This document shows positions 21,725 to 32,129 of a stretch of 33,087 nt of DNA, piece after piece (within the stretch, counting starts at the first letter, position 1; the number at the start of each line of letters is the position of its first letter). Source of the stretch: Fonsecaea monophora (taxonomy: Eukaryota; Ascomycota; Eurotiomycetes; Chaetothyriales; Herpotrichiellaceae); assembly GCF_001642475.1 (NCBI RefSeq), contig NW_019174118.1:1-33087 (forward strand). Reading direction: 5' to 3'. The notes below the pieces were generated by a model. That model was not told the DNA's origin. It saw nothing but the letters and a program-made list of their open reading frames with translations, and made no database searches. Both the position numbers and the translations under genes were made by a program.

Positions 21725-22670
21725 ATGAGCTCCTCGTCACGATCCCTACCGCTGATGGAATTTCCTAAGAACTCTCCGTCTTCTATACCCGCTGCTAAGG
21801 TGAAAAGGAGTCCAGTATCCGAAGCGCATATACAGTAAGTAATATATTCTCAAAAACGATATGTGACTATTCTCCCTCTAAAGTTAAGGGAACAGCCGTT
21901 TCATCTAGAATCTAAGTTTCTATAGGCTCCTCTCCCACTACCTTCGTTTCAGAGAAATAAGGCTCGTTTCTCTAGGCCACTTTCGACAGACCCGCCACGC
22001 TTACAATCTCGGTATGTAGCGATGCTCTTAGAGCTTGATGAGGTTCTACGTCGCTATAACTTCTATACGAGCTTATTTACGTAGTTAATCCTGGCTGGAT
22101 ACATTATATTCCCGGGTACGTTTACCTCTCTTAAAAGCTCTAATTCAGTGTAAGAAGCGGCAAGTAAGACTCCTATAGGAAAAGTTATTCTAGACACCGT
22201 TTAGAATGCCTCGCTCCTCTAGATATTAGGAGCTTACTGCCTATTTAAAGTCGTTAGCATCTCTCTACTCTAGAAAAGATGGAAGAGGAACTACATTTAG
22301 TTAGTAAATTGAATATTCTTATAATGACTACCTAGCCGGCAGCTGGAAGCGGACACTAACCTTATGATATCAGGCTAACTTTACTTAATGCCATTCTCGG
22401 TCTCGTTAATACGCTAATTAATGTATACACCGCTAAGGACGGGATCTAGTCCGTGACGGCGACCATCACGGTTACAATAACGAGTGCGTGTATAGGGATC
22501 AGCTTGATTTTATTTCTAGTCTACAATAATTAGTTATTATATTAAGTTAAAAAGGACTACGATACTTAGATGAGTAAGGAGCGTAGAATAGAGGCGTCTT
22601 CACGACTAGGATAATGAGCTCGAAATCTTTATAGTCTAAAAGTGATGCTATACGGTAGAGGACGGAGGCT
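21725..22670 (+). pseudogene. Fungal multi-pass membrane protein of unknown function, RIP-degraded
   Basis: The ATG at 21,725 starts MSSSSRSLPLMEFPKN, a Ser/Pro-rich N-terminal tail. Later blocks read YVAMLLELDEVLRRYNFY, LILAGYIIFPGTFTSLKSS, KVILDTV-stop-NASLL, and GLVNTLINVYTAKDG followed by VTATITVTITSACIGISLILFLVYNN. These are about four hydrophobic segments separated by short charged loops, a pattern I associate with a common uncharacterised fungal integral membrane family. A probable intron starts near GTAAGTAATATATTC at 21,835. Stops lie at Trp/Gln positions. Function is unknown; the C-terminal limit is approximate. Confidence 0.55.
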
Positions 22671-22891
22671 ACTTTTATAATATAACATGTTTCTTCGAAA
22701 ATTTGAGACGTACTTAGCGTATAGATGGTCGAACTACTCCTAGCATCTTAATTATATAGGGAAGAATAGCCTTTAGATCCCGAGCTCCGAATAAATAGAT
22801 TAAAATATCATTCTTTACAGTCTTAAATACGATACAGTACAGTAGTGTACTCGAGCGTGAAATCTTTTTATCAGTAGGTAAAATCCGGCCC

Positions 22892-22938
22892 GGAGCCCCT
22901 ACTAAGTTAGCTAGTTTTAGCCTAAACGTAGGGGCTCC
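22892..22938. repeat. 11-bp perfect inverted repeat
   Basis: GGAGCCCCTAC (22,892-22,902) and GTAGGGGCTCC (22,928-22,938) are exact reverse complements with a 25-nt spacer. It lies downstream of the membrane-protein remnant; it could be a transcript-end hairpin or the relic of a small inverted-repeat element. Confidence 0.7.
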
Positions 22939-23439
22939 CTACCCGCTCTAAAGTTATAATCCTTATACGAGTTTACTACCTTCTATTAGACCCTATACGT
23001 TCTCTAACACTTTTATAAGGTTCTAGAAAACTCATCCCATTAGTTTATATGTCGTCGTGCTTTAGCTGCCGTTAAATACATACTGGAGATGCCTTTAAAA
23101 CTAAGGAAGATATTTCATTAATAACTATTTATACATAAAGCTGCTAAAGCTCTCGAGTCTTTCCTCAAACCGGGTTCCTTTCTCTACGTAAACGTCGTGC
23201 GAGCTGTATATCTTTCGATTCTAAAGGCGTTAATTAAGAATTTACTCTCGTAGGAAGTAGAGACTAGCTCACGAATAGTAACTCGTTTTACGTAGATAGC
23301 GTAGAGATTAGAATCTTCGAATAGGCTCGTAAGATATAACTCGAGAGCTTCTTATAGAGCTTCGATTACCGTCGACTAGAACCGAAGACCATCCCCTTAC
23401 CATTTTAATTAGCTAATTCTCGCATCTTCTATAATTTTA

Positions 23440-24400
23440 CGGATAAGCCGTTAAAAGGGACGTTTACGAATGAGTAACTCGGTAGACTTCTGATAGCGAC
23501 GAATCTCTCTTAGAGTAACCGTTCCTAGTCGCCGTTAATCATAACTTTACCTACTTAAAAAGAGATAATAGAGGAGAGGAGTAAAAATATACCTAGTTTA
23601 TATCGATGCGGTTTCTTTACGCTACCCGTAGAGTCGGGGAGGCGTTTCCCCGAGAGCTAGCCTTTTATAAGGCTTCTTAAGTCTTTCCTCGGGGCGACAC
23701 CTCCGGTACTACTCCCTATACGTCATCATTAATATAAACGAGGGAGAATAAATGAAAGAGCTTAATCATACGTACGGTCTATTTCGTCCTCGCTATAAGG
23801 GGACACTCGATGCTGGATATAACTTAATTTATAGGATAAGTATTTATTTAACTAAAGAGTCCTAATCTAGCTCCCTCGTATGACATTAACTCTTTTCGTC
23901 CCTTTTCAACCTCTAGGACCGAATTAAGCTTTAAGAGCCCTTTTTCCACCTTCTCGACTGTTTACGTTAAAGGTTAGCATCTTAACTCTAATGTCTGGAT
24001 CCCTAGGTAAATCATCATTCATCCTCTATTAGTAATAGTTTCGTCTAAGCCGGAAGTCCCTCGTATCTCACCTAAGCTCCCTCCCTACGGATCTCTTCTC
24101 TACGAAGATTTCTTCTTTTATTAACATAGTGTTCTTCAACTCTATTAGTAAGACTATCGTAGTTCTTCTTTAGTTATAAGGAATGTCCGTTAGACGAGCT
24201 ATCTCACCCTACCCCGACATCCACGAGTTAGCATCGAGTAATATAGAAATAGGTCTTAAGTCTGAGCGGAGGAGTGAAGACTGGCCATTAAATGTCATAT
24301 TCGCCGCTAGCACGTAGACACTTAGCTTTAAGCTCCTACGAGATGGACAGGTGCATAACTTAGGCTCTATCGAATGTCTCGCACTTCCTTCGTACTCCAT
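23440..24400 (-). pseudogene. Unidentified protein-coding gene, RIP-degraded
   Basis: From an ATG at 24,400 the minus strand is open for 63 codons (MEYEGSARHSIEPKLCTCPS...) and then continues in the same frame through isolated stops: GEIARLTDIPYN-stop-RRTTIVLLIELKN, IFVEKRSVGRELR, YSEDEIDRTYD, GGVAPRKDLRSLIKG, and further to about 23,440. The length (over 300 codons) and consistent composition indicate a real gene. I do not recognise the family. Stops mostly fit Gln/Trp, except clusters near 24,010-24,060 and 23,720 that may mark introns. Confidence 0.42.
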
Positions 24401-25390
24401 CGGCGACTATAACGATATTAGTGTCTCTTAGATTAGTGTTACATCAGGAACAGCACCATGTACATTCATAGGTATCGATGAGTTCCAAATCATAATCACG
24501 GCTAATGATAAGGGGTACATAGACGTGACTCCCCCGTAAAATATCGTCTCCGGTTCTTATAGTTAAATACAGAGGAGGAGAAGCTTATGATAGAGGGTGA
24601 TTCGAGTTCGCAGGTAGTTATAGAAGGCTGAAAGTGCTAACACTCACGACGAGACGAAGGATTAAGTAGATTCTAGCAATAGAATCTCGTTTACATGCAA
24701 TCTAATTCCTTTCGATAAACCGGATAGAGGAAGGAGGAAGGGATGCCTATAGCTACTCTAAATGGCGGCTTCGGCCACTCTTTACATATCCTTTAGTAAG
24801 CCTTCATATACTGTAACCTACCTGCGAAGTAGAGTGTAGAAATACATTTGAAATTTAGCTGATGACGAAACGGTCTAATATCATATCTATATGAGCTTCC
24901 TAGAGAAGGGGAAATAGGAGAGCTACTAGCTATATCGTATCATAAATCCCGGCATAAATCGTCCGATGCTGACTAAAAGATGTAGAAATTTGGGAACGAA
25001 GAGCGAGAGTTTATTACTGGTTTAGAGATTTTAAATATAGTAGTAGGTTAAAAGTTCATAGAAGAGCCTCTAGTATAGAAGTATAGCTTAAGGCAGCAGG
25101 ACTGACTAAAAGCCTCGAAGTACTATTGCCACCCGTGACTCTCCCCTCCTAACTTCTCCTCTACCGGACTATCTCGTTAATCTAGTGTAGATACTAATTC
25201 AGGCTCCTACTGGATACCTCTTCCGGCTCTAAAGTTATACTTATATAGAGACTATAAGAATATAAGACCGCGAGTAAACGATGTAGAATCTTAGCCACCC
25301 GTCAGTTTCAACTCAAACCAATCTCCCGAGAACTCTTTTAGAAGATTAAGTTTCTCCTCTTCTATACATTAGATCAATCAACTACGAGTC
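24401..25390. other. Unassigned RIP-degraded intergenic stretch
   Basis: Nothing recognisable on either strand beyond the RIP bias; presumably divergent promoter space between the minus-strand unidentified gene and the small plus-strand gene. Confidence 0.35.
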
Positions 25391-26082
25391 ATGTTTAAGT
25401 TTACAATTACAATAGACGAGGACGTCGATAGTGTCGGTCGAGAATTCATCAGACTCTCTCATGCGCTTCGTAGGGGTCCGAAAGACTTTAAAGAATGTAA
25501 GGATATGCTCTCGGATGCCGTACAGTACGGATCAGCCTTAGTATAGTGTTACTATAAATTCCTATATAAGCGTATCTCGAAGCGTCCCCGAGATGAGGTG
25601 ATTACTATCAGCGACAGTGACAGCGACAGTGACGGCGACAGTAAGTCCTCACCGCGATAATCCATGCTCGGAAGCTGATTACTCTCAGGCGGCGGTGTAG
25701 CCCTGACCTCGAAAATCCCAGACGTGGCGGTCAGTAAGAAACGTACACGAAGGAATAATACCGACAGTGAAAGTATAGACAGTTCGGTAGGCCTACATTC
25801 TCAAAAACTAACTTCGCTCCAGGCGAGGATAATTTAAAGCCTTCGAAAAAGGTGCGAATGAACACGACTAAAAAGCGTACTCGAAATATGATGGAAGACT
25901 CTAGTGACGGTAAGTTTACGGCTAGATCGCTTACAGCGCTATACTAACTATTTCCAGACGGATAAATAGGGAGTTCTTCAAAGAAAGCTCGTCTAGGTGG
26001 ATAGAAGGTGGAAGCTATAAAAGTATTTAAAGAACTCGACGCGCTATTAAAGACAACCGTTAAAGGATTAAAGAAGGGTTAA
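25391..26082 (+). pseudogene. Small four-exon gene with a SUMO-interaction-like motif, lightly RIP-degraded
   Basis: Exons 25,391-25,640, 25,689-25,781, 25,823-25,909 and 25,958-26,082 join in phase to 185 codons including the stop. Introns are 48, 41 and 48 bp, with GTAAGT donors in the first and third and CTGAT/CTAAC-type branch sites. The second donor is GTTCGG, chosen because it alone keeps the frame open. The protein starts MFKFTITIDEDVDSVGRE, has an alpha-helical N-terminal domain (~1-65), then VITISDSDSDSD (~71-82). That is a hydrophobic stretch followed by Ser/Asp repeats, the classic shape of a SUMO-interacting motif. Basic, Ser-rich linkers (KKRTRR) and a Lys-rich C-terminal helix follow. 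Only three in-frame stops occur (one in exon 1, two in exon 4). Probably nuclear. No family is recognised. Confidence 0.62.
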
Positions 26083-27204
26083 TTCTAGAGCTAGTGAGAT
26101 AGAATGACATAAGGAAGACTTCAGGCGGGGAATGCCCGACGATAGGAAATGAAGAATTCTATAAGCCCTAGATGTAAGGAAAGGACGAGAGAAGGGGAGC
26201 CGAAAAGAACTAAAAGAAAGATGGGAGTAGCGGAGGATCGACTAATGTACACTCGTTTCACTATGTTAAGTCTACTAAGAGTACTTATCAGTTGATCTGA
26301 CCTATCAAATATTATCTGGTTCTCGAATAGCATTAAATGAAGATCATATTCAGGTTGAAGAATTATAGATAGGGGTATAGACATGCTAAAGGGTAACCTA
26401 ATGGATTAACTGGAAGGCCGCTCTACAGTGCAAAATCTTGTAATAAAAAAATCTCTGGTTTGAAAGTCGCCGTTAATGTTTAGACTACAGAAACAGTGAA
26501 CTTAAGGAGGAGGATAGCGATCGTTATATATTCGTTACATACCCGCTAAACTAGAATAGAGTCTCGAAATGGATCTTTAGATATCGATAAAAAGAAGTAA
26601 GAATTTTTAAAGCGTTAGTACTAAAAATGATGCTATAGTATGTAGCCTTAAGAGGTAATACATCTCAGGTTACGTAATAATAGGGCTGGAGTTAGGTATT
26701 CTAGATTACGAGAGAAATTCACCTCGTGATTTGAAAATTATCGACAATAGTAGACTTAGCGGCAATAGCGATGCCGCCTTAGCTTTCTTCTTCATGCATC
26801 ACTATCCTATTCTTTTAATCGTTAGTTATTCATCCTTATAAGACACCGTTCATTTTTCCCTCCCGATATAGAAGCTTACTTACACTAACATAAAACAACT
26901 CTCTCCTCTAGAACTAGGATTTTTAGTGCTTCGAGCAGCTATTAGCTATAGATGGCGTTCGTAGTGTTAAAATTTAAGAGTAGAAGATTTCGAAGATTGT
27001 CGTCATAAACCTTTAGGTCGAGAGAAGTTCCGTAATTTAATCCAGGGAGGATCGTCCTTTTAAGTGAGCTCGGAAAACATTGTTCTAGAGTAAATGTACG
27101 CTATAGACAGATGTATTAGTCTATCCTAACTAATCACTGGTCATGCTGTAGAGAGAAAGGTGTAAAGGAGGAGTGTCCTTAGTGATAGAAAGCTAGTATA
27201 ATAT
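26083..27204. other. Unassigned RIP-degraded stretch upstream of the tandem array
   Basis: No supported gene. An 87-codon minus-strand open frame at 26,121-26,384 lacks recognisable features and is not called. The right end abuts the 50-bp tandem array in the DUF3723 promoter region. Confidence 0.35.
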
Positions 27205-27501
27205 GGGGACTAGTTACGTCTGGGGATAGGTTATAGCTAAGGATAGGTTATGCCGGGGACGAGTTACGTCTGGGGATAGGTTATAGCTGAGGATAGGTTA
27301 TGCCGGGGACGAGATACGTCTAGGGATAGGTTATGGCTGAGGATAGGTTATGCCGGGGACGAGATGCGTCTGGGGATAGGTTATGGCTGAGGATAGGTTA
27401 TGCCGGGGACGAGATGCGTCTGGGGATAGGTTATAGCTGAGGATAGGTTATGCCGGGGACGAGATGCGTCTGGGGACAGGTTTAGGCTGAGGACGGGTTC
27501 G
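27205..27501 (+). repeat. 50-bp tandem repeat array, ~6 copies, upstream of the DUF3723 gene
   Basis: Units start at 27,205, 27,255, 27,305, 27,355, 27,405 and 27,455, each beginning GGGGAC. A unit itself resolves into three diverged sub-units of 17, 17 and 16 bp: CTGGGGATAGGTTATAG, CTGAGGATAGGTTATGC and CGGGGACGAGATGCGT. So a ~17-bp motif was triplicated and the triple then amplified. Copies differ at a few positions, mostly A/G, which fits partial RIP; the sixth has GGACAGG/GGACGGG and is least mutated. G-run density on the plus strand is high. The array ends about 90 bp before the DUF3723 start codon. Confidence 0.92.
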
Positions 27502-27587
27502 GGAGCCCATTCAAGTGCCTCAGTGGAAGATCCATTTTAGGACCCTTATAGAGATATTTAAGATATTAGAGACCTCTAGGCGGATTT

Positions 27588-30500
27588 ATGTCTAGTATCG
27601 ACACAAAAATGCGACGGGCTCGACTTCTGGGGAAAGAACGCAGCATCGTAACGGAAAAAGCTCTTAAGTGCATAGGTATAGTTAGTGTTAGACTTAAGGT
27701 ACTATCGTTTCCAGGGATTAAGACGAGAGATCCTACGAAGCTGAAGAGTAATATTAATAGGTTAAAGAAAGCATTTTAGGATGAAGGTTACTGACGGCTG
27801 TCATTACCGAATCATATTCTAGCTTAAATCGATAAGTAGAGTCTCGATGCCGCCCTTCGACATTTACAGCGCTCGAGTAAAGAACTTTTTATAGGCCCTC
27901 GAGACGAATATCCCGAGCTCGAGTTTCCACCGGGTTACTAGCTTAAGTACCTAGATAGATAGAGCCGCGCTCTTACTACCGTAAAGGTTCTTCCTATCGC
28001 GGACCGGAGGTAGATCGTAGATTTATATGCCGTAGGTATGAGATTCTATCGTATAGCGAGACATTATATTAATAAATGATTATTAGACCTTATAGAAGAG
28101 CTCAGGACGATTCTAGTGGAGGAATACTCGAATGAAGACCGTCTATATCCTGGAGAGATTTACCGAAAACTTCGGCTGTATCACCTCTAAAGGGACTTAC
28201 GAATCGACAATTAGTGGTTTAAAAAACGGTACTAGGTACGTTTATTAGCTCATGGACGCCGTAATGTCAAGCAGCTCCTGCGCTACCGTGAAATAACCGC
28301 GGCCTATAATGCCCTACTGGACGTTGTCGGGCTTTAGAGCGGTTGGAGAATAAGCACCTAGTATAAGATACTTCTAATGGGTATTAACGAGGTAAGTTCC
28401 ACCTTACGGGCCATTTCGGTTCTCACCCATTATTATAGTGCATCCTATACCGCCTCGATTTCATGAAAGATTTTTAGTACGAGAGCGTTAGGGTAGAATG
28501 GAATGCGATGTAAAAAGTCGACGAAAACAGCGTTAAAGAGCTTGAGGGTACGGCCCCTAGGGCTTGTAAAGCGGATGCTCGGGATCTATATAGGAAGCTA
28601 AAGGCTGGAAAAATCTTCGGAGCTTTTAATGACTAAGATCGCGAAAAGATCTAGGCCGAAGTATATCGTCGCACGAAAGATCGCTTAGTCCCGTCGTTTT
28701 TCACCTTCTTCGAGGATTTAAACTGGCTAAAGGGTCCGGCGGACTACGTCAAACGGTTGATATCGGTGTCACCCGGTAACATAATCCTCTACGCACTGGA
28801 ACAGTACATTTTTACGGGCGTTAACTAGTAAACCGGCCAGTGCTTAATCTAGAAACCTGATCATACCTTCGTTCCTAAGCTAGGAACTACGGCCGATTAA
28901 ATGAATCTAGGAGTTTTACAGCTATTTCTCATCGCCATACGTAACTACCTTAACATGCCGGCCGAACCTAAGAAAAAGAATTTACTCGTAAAGTTAAGAC
29001 CGAAGAAAGCGGATCCCGAGGTCCTACATAAATTTACCGTATATGCCCATAAGCTAGGCTTTAAGTCCGATGAGATTCGTAAACTAACGGAACTTAGAAC
29101 GTCATCGTAAGCACCGTAAAAGGAGTTAGCGTCATCGGGTTCTAAAGACTCTAATCCCCCTATCAGGCGATGCGGCATACCTTAGAGTTGTCATCACGAA
29201 CAAGATAAACTAGCCCTCTTTCTAGAACCTTTATACGCCGTACGGAGTGGGGAGTTTAAAGAGATGACATCTTCATTTATGCGGCGGTCTATTATCCTTA
29301 CCTTTTTTGAGAAACTAATAAGCCTCTGCTTAAGCGAGGCGACATCTCACCCTTCTAAACCTACGGTAGACTAAGGGACGACTGGTAAAGAACCTTCATT
29401 AAGGCTTAGATAGCTAAATCAGTAGGGTCTAGAGTAGCGTCGTGTCGAATATCACTTAGGTCTTCGTAACATATAGGATCCCTCGCAGTAGGGTTTGCAA
29501 GCTAGTAACACCGCGGGGGAGGCTGAAAACTTTCCCGCGATCGAGCTTAATCAGTAAATAGTTATAAGGGAGGGATAGGTTGAGTCGGAGTGGCTAACCG
29601 ACTTAGAGATGCTTGATGAAATAGAAGAAGTCTAACATAATATAAGGCGGGACGGTTAGAGGAATGAGCGGTTACAGAAGAAGAAAGTACGGCGGTTAAA
29701 TAAGTAAAGAAAGACTTCTAAGAAAAAAGGAGTAGTTAGTGCGAGAAAGAGGTAAGATATATTAGACGTGGGAGTAATGCTGTTAAGGAGCGCTGAAGAG
29801 AGTAGTATCCAGTTAAAATAATAAGAGGTACATAAGGAATCGGAAAGTCCGAGCCGAACCACGTAGATCAACCCTGACGGGTTTACGTAAGGTAACATCC
29901 CTATACTACTATAGAACTAATCTTCCGCCCCGGATCATAACGAGACTATGGAAGCGGGGTAGTCTACGGCGATAGAGCGATATAGCGAGGATTAAGGTAT
30001 GGTATAGACGGTGACAGAGAACGTTATTTACGAAATCATCACATCAGATATTCTAATACTCTACGGAGAGGTGAATACGCTAAAGACCGTAGCGCCAGTA
30101 GAAGTAGAGCGTCGTCGCGAAGCGTAAGAGTAATAAACGACCGAGTAAACCTTTAGGGAGCTAGATGAGTAATAGATGATGGAGAAAACCTAAGACGAGA
30201 GAGGGGGACGCGAAGGGTAGCATGATACTAAGAAAGAGTAAGGACATCAGGCTACATTAGAGAGGATTAATGAGGCGTAGACGACACTACCGCGAGAGAT
30301 AGGCTAGACCGATGATTCATCCTTTATAGATTAGGTCCTTCCGGATGACTCGGAATAGGGATGGATTAATAATCAGATGAGGCGTGATCGAGAAGAGTCT
30401 CTATTCGCTCCCGAGCCGCTGTCGCTAATAGACGAATCGAAGAAGGTAGAGAAGACAGCGCTACAGCGCGGAATCGAAAAAGAGCCATAGGAACGCATTT

Positions 30501-31846
30501 AAGGGAACGATGGGTCCGTGAACGATGTCGAAGAGCCTCCGCTAATGTCGATCACTAATTAATAGGGTGGGCTTTCGCCGGCCTAACAGGTAAACGCCGC
30601 TAAAGAGGAGGTAGAACGTATATCTACGGCCGAAATGAGGGACTCGGCAGACCGGGAAGCGATTCTAACCCTTCTATAATCTAAGATATTTAGGAGAGGG
30701 TAAGAGAGGCTCGAAGAGCTAGGTAGACCTGTAAACTAAGAAAAGGAACATTACGAAGACGAGATCGGACTAGAGTAGAGAAACTAAAAGACACCGGATC
30801 GGGATTTAGGCCTAGCTATCGAAGACCTTATCTAGTTATAGGATCTGAATTCCTCACCTATAATACGAGAATCGGACTAAAAACGTGTTACTTAGATTAA
30901 CTTTAGTAGACTAGAGGAATTAGAGAGCCTAGAACGACCGCGCGAAATCTTATCTCCCGGACATCATCAGGATGGAGTTCGCGATAAAGTAGAACTAATT
31001 ACTCTAGAAGTTAAGAATAGTCAAGAAGTGTAGGAAGAGAGAAGCGGTGACTAAGCGCGATACGAGTAACTTCCTGACGAGGATGATCGAGTAGGAGGGG
31101 AGAACTTCGAACGGAATATTAACGACCGGCTACGAGAATAAGAAGCTGAAGAAAGGGTAGCGAGAGGACGAAAGAAGGCTGCGATGAAAGAAGTTAAGAG
31201 ACGAAGGTAAGAAAGAGTACGGTAACTTAAGAATGAGAAACCCGAGTTCGTGTCGGAGTAAAAGATGACTAGAGAGCGAGTAAGGGATTAATAAGAGAGG
31301 TAAGTAAAGGAAGACGAAGGTATGCGCCGAAAACGGACTACATAGATCGACTTTAGGAGGCTCGGAGACGCTATTTATGGGTAACCTAAGCCTAAAGAGA
31401 GCGCCGGTCGGCGCCTAACTACGGAAAACGAAACCGGGGCCGGATCAGCCGAAGTTGTCGTACTTGATTCTAATGTCGTCGCGACGACTAGTCTATAACT
31501 AGTAGATCCTCCGAAATTAACTACGGAAAGACCCGACCCTTAGAAGATTCGAATCCATCTTAAGATCTCCGACAGGAGGCTTAGTAATGAGGACTGGAAA
31601 AGTCTATCCTCATACGACGTTAACCCCTCCGAGCCGGTAGACTTCATACGACTCTTAAGGAAATATACTAGAAAGGACACCGAAAATCCGTAGAATGTAT
31701 TCGCCGGATCCCATATGATAACCCCATTAACGAAGTTTGAAGACATCATTAAAGATGGAAATAGCACCCTATATATAACTCGAGAAGGGATTATCGATAC
31801 TTATCTTCATCCTAATTCTCCTACCGGTAAAAGAATTCGATCTTAA
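27588..31846 (+). pseudogene. DUF3723-family protein, complete but RIP-degraded
   Basis: The ATG at 27,588 opens MSSIDTKMRRARLLGKERS and the family block RLKVLSFPGIKTRDPTKL. In the same frame follow SLDAALRHLQRSSKELF, EFPPGY, a VDLYAVGMRF block, LVEEYSNEDRLYPGEIYRKL, VKQLLRYREITAAYNALLDV and MGINE. A 47-bp intron (28,392-28,438; GTAAGT...TAG) follows, and the second exon reads on through FFTFFEDLNWLKGPADYVKRL and LISVSPG. Then come an open segment at 28,901-29,110 (MPAEPKKKNLL, VLHKFTVYAHKLGF), a long Glu/Lys/Arg-rich coiled region, and a ubiquitin-like-looking C-terminal block (RIHLKISDRR... DVNPSEPVDFIRLLRKYTRK) to TAA at 31,844. Exon 2 is one frame for 1,135 codons; total about 1,403. No indel is needed. 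DUF3723 genes are recurrent accessory genes of Starship giant transposons; molecular function is unknown. Confidence 0.88.
28392..28438 (+). other. Intron of the DUF3723 remnant
   Basis: GTAAGT donor after GGTATTAACGAG and a TATTATAG acceptor, 47 bp. Removing it restores the upstream frame to the frame of the remaining 1,135 codons. Confidence 0.75.
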
Positions 31847-32129
31847 GTGTATAGAAAAGCGATTTAAACATTAGTTCCTAGCTTATCTTTCTTTTTTCGA
31901 CCCATCCCTAACTACATAAACCTAGTTAATGCCTAGGATGATAGTCCTATTTAAAAAGAATAGTCTAACCGACGAGGTAGGGATAGGTGACCGCTAAGTA
32001 ACGTAGCCTCCTATAAGATCCTTACTAGAAGTAGTTAACCGTCTAGTTACCGCGCTAATATTCTAGTTCCTCTAGCCTGACTTTCTTATCTACTAAGGGA
32101 CGGACTAGGCGTCGTAACCGATCTCGAAG
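31847..32129. other. Convergent intergenic region
   Basis: Interval between the 3' ends of the plus-strand DUF3723 remnant and the minus-strand ferric-reductase remnant. RIP-biased; no gene or terminator is recognised. Confidence 0.4.

Noticed and set aside
26121..26384. 87-codon minus-strand frame
   Set aside because: No recognisable motif, no neighbouring in-frame continuation, and composition is compatible with a chance open frame in RIP-biased DNA.
27205..27501. CRISPR-like array
   Set aside because: Repeats are contiguous with no unique spacers, and the organism is a fungus; it is a tandem minisatellite.
29656..29898. 80-codon minus-strand frame inside the DUF3723 remnant
   Set aside because: It is antisense to the long Glu/Lys-rich coding region of the DUF3723 gene, whose frame is supported over 1,135 codons.
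31540..31767. 75-codon minus-strand frame
   Set aside because: Antisense to the C-terminal block of the DUF3723 remnant.
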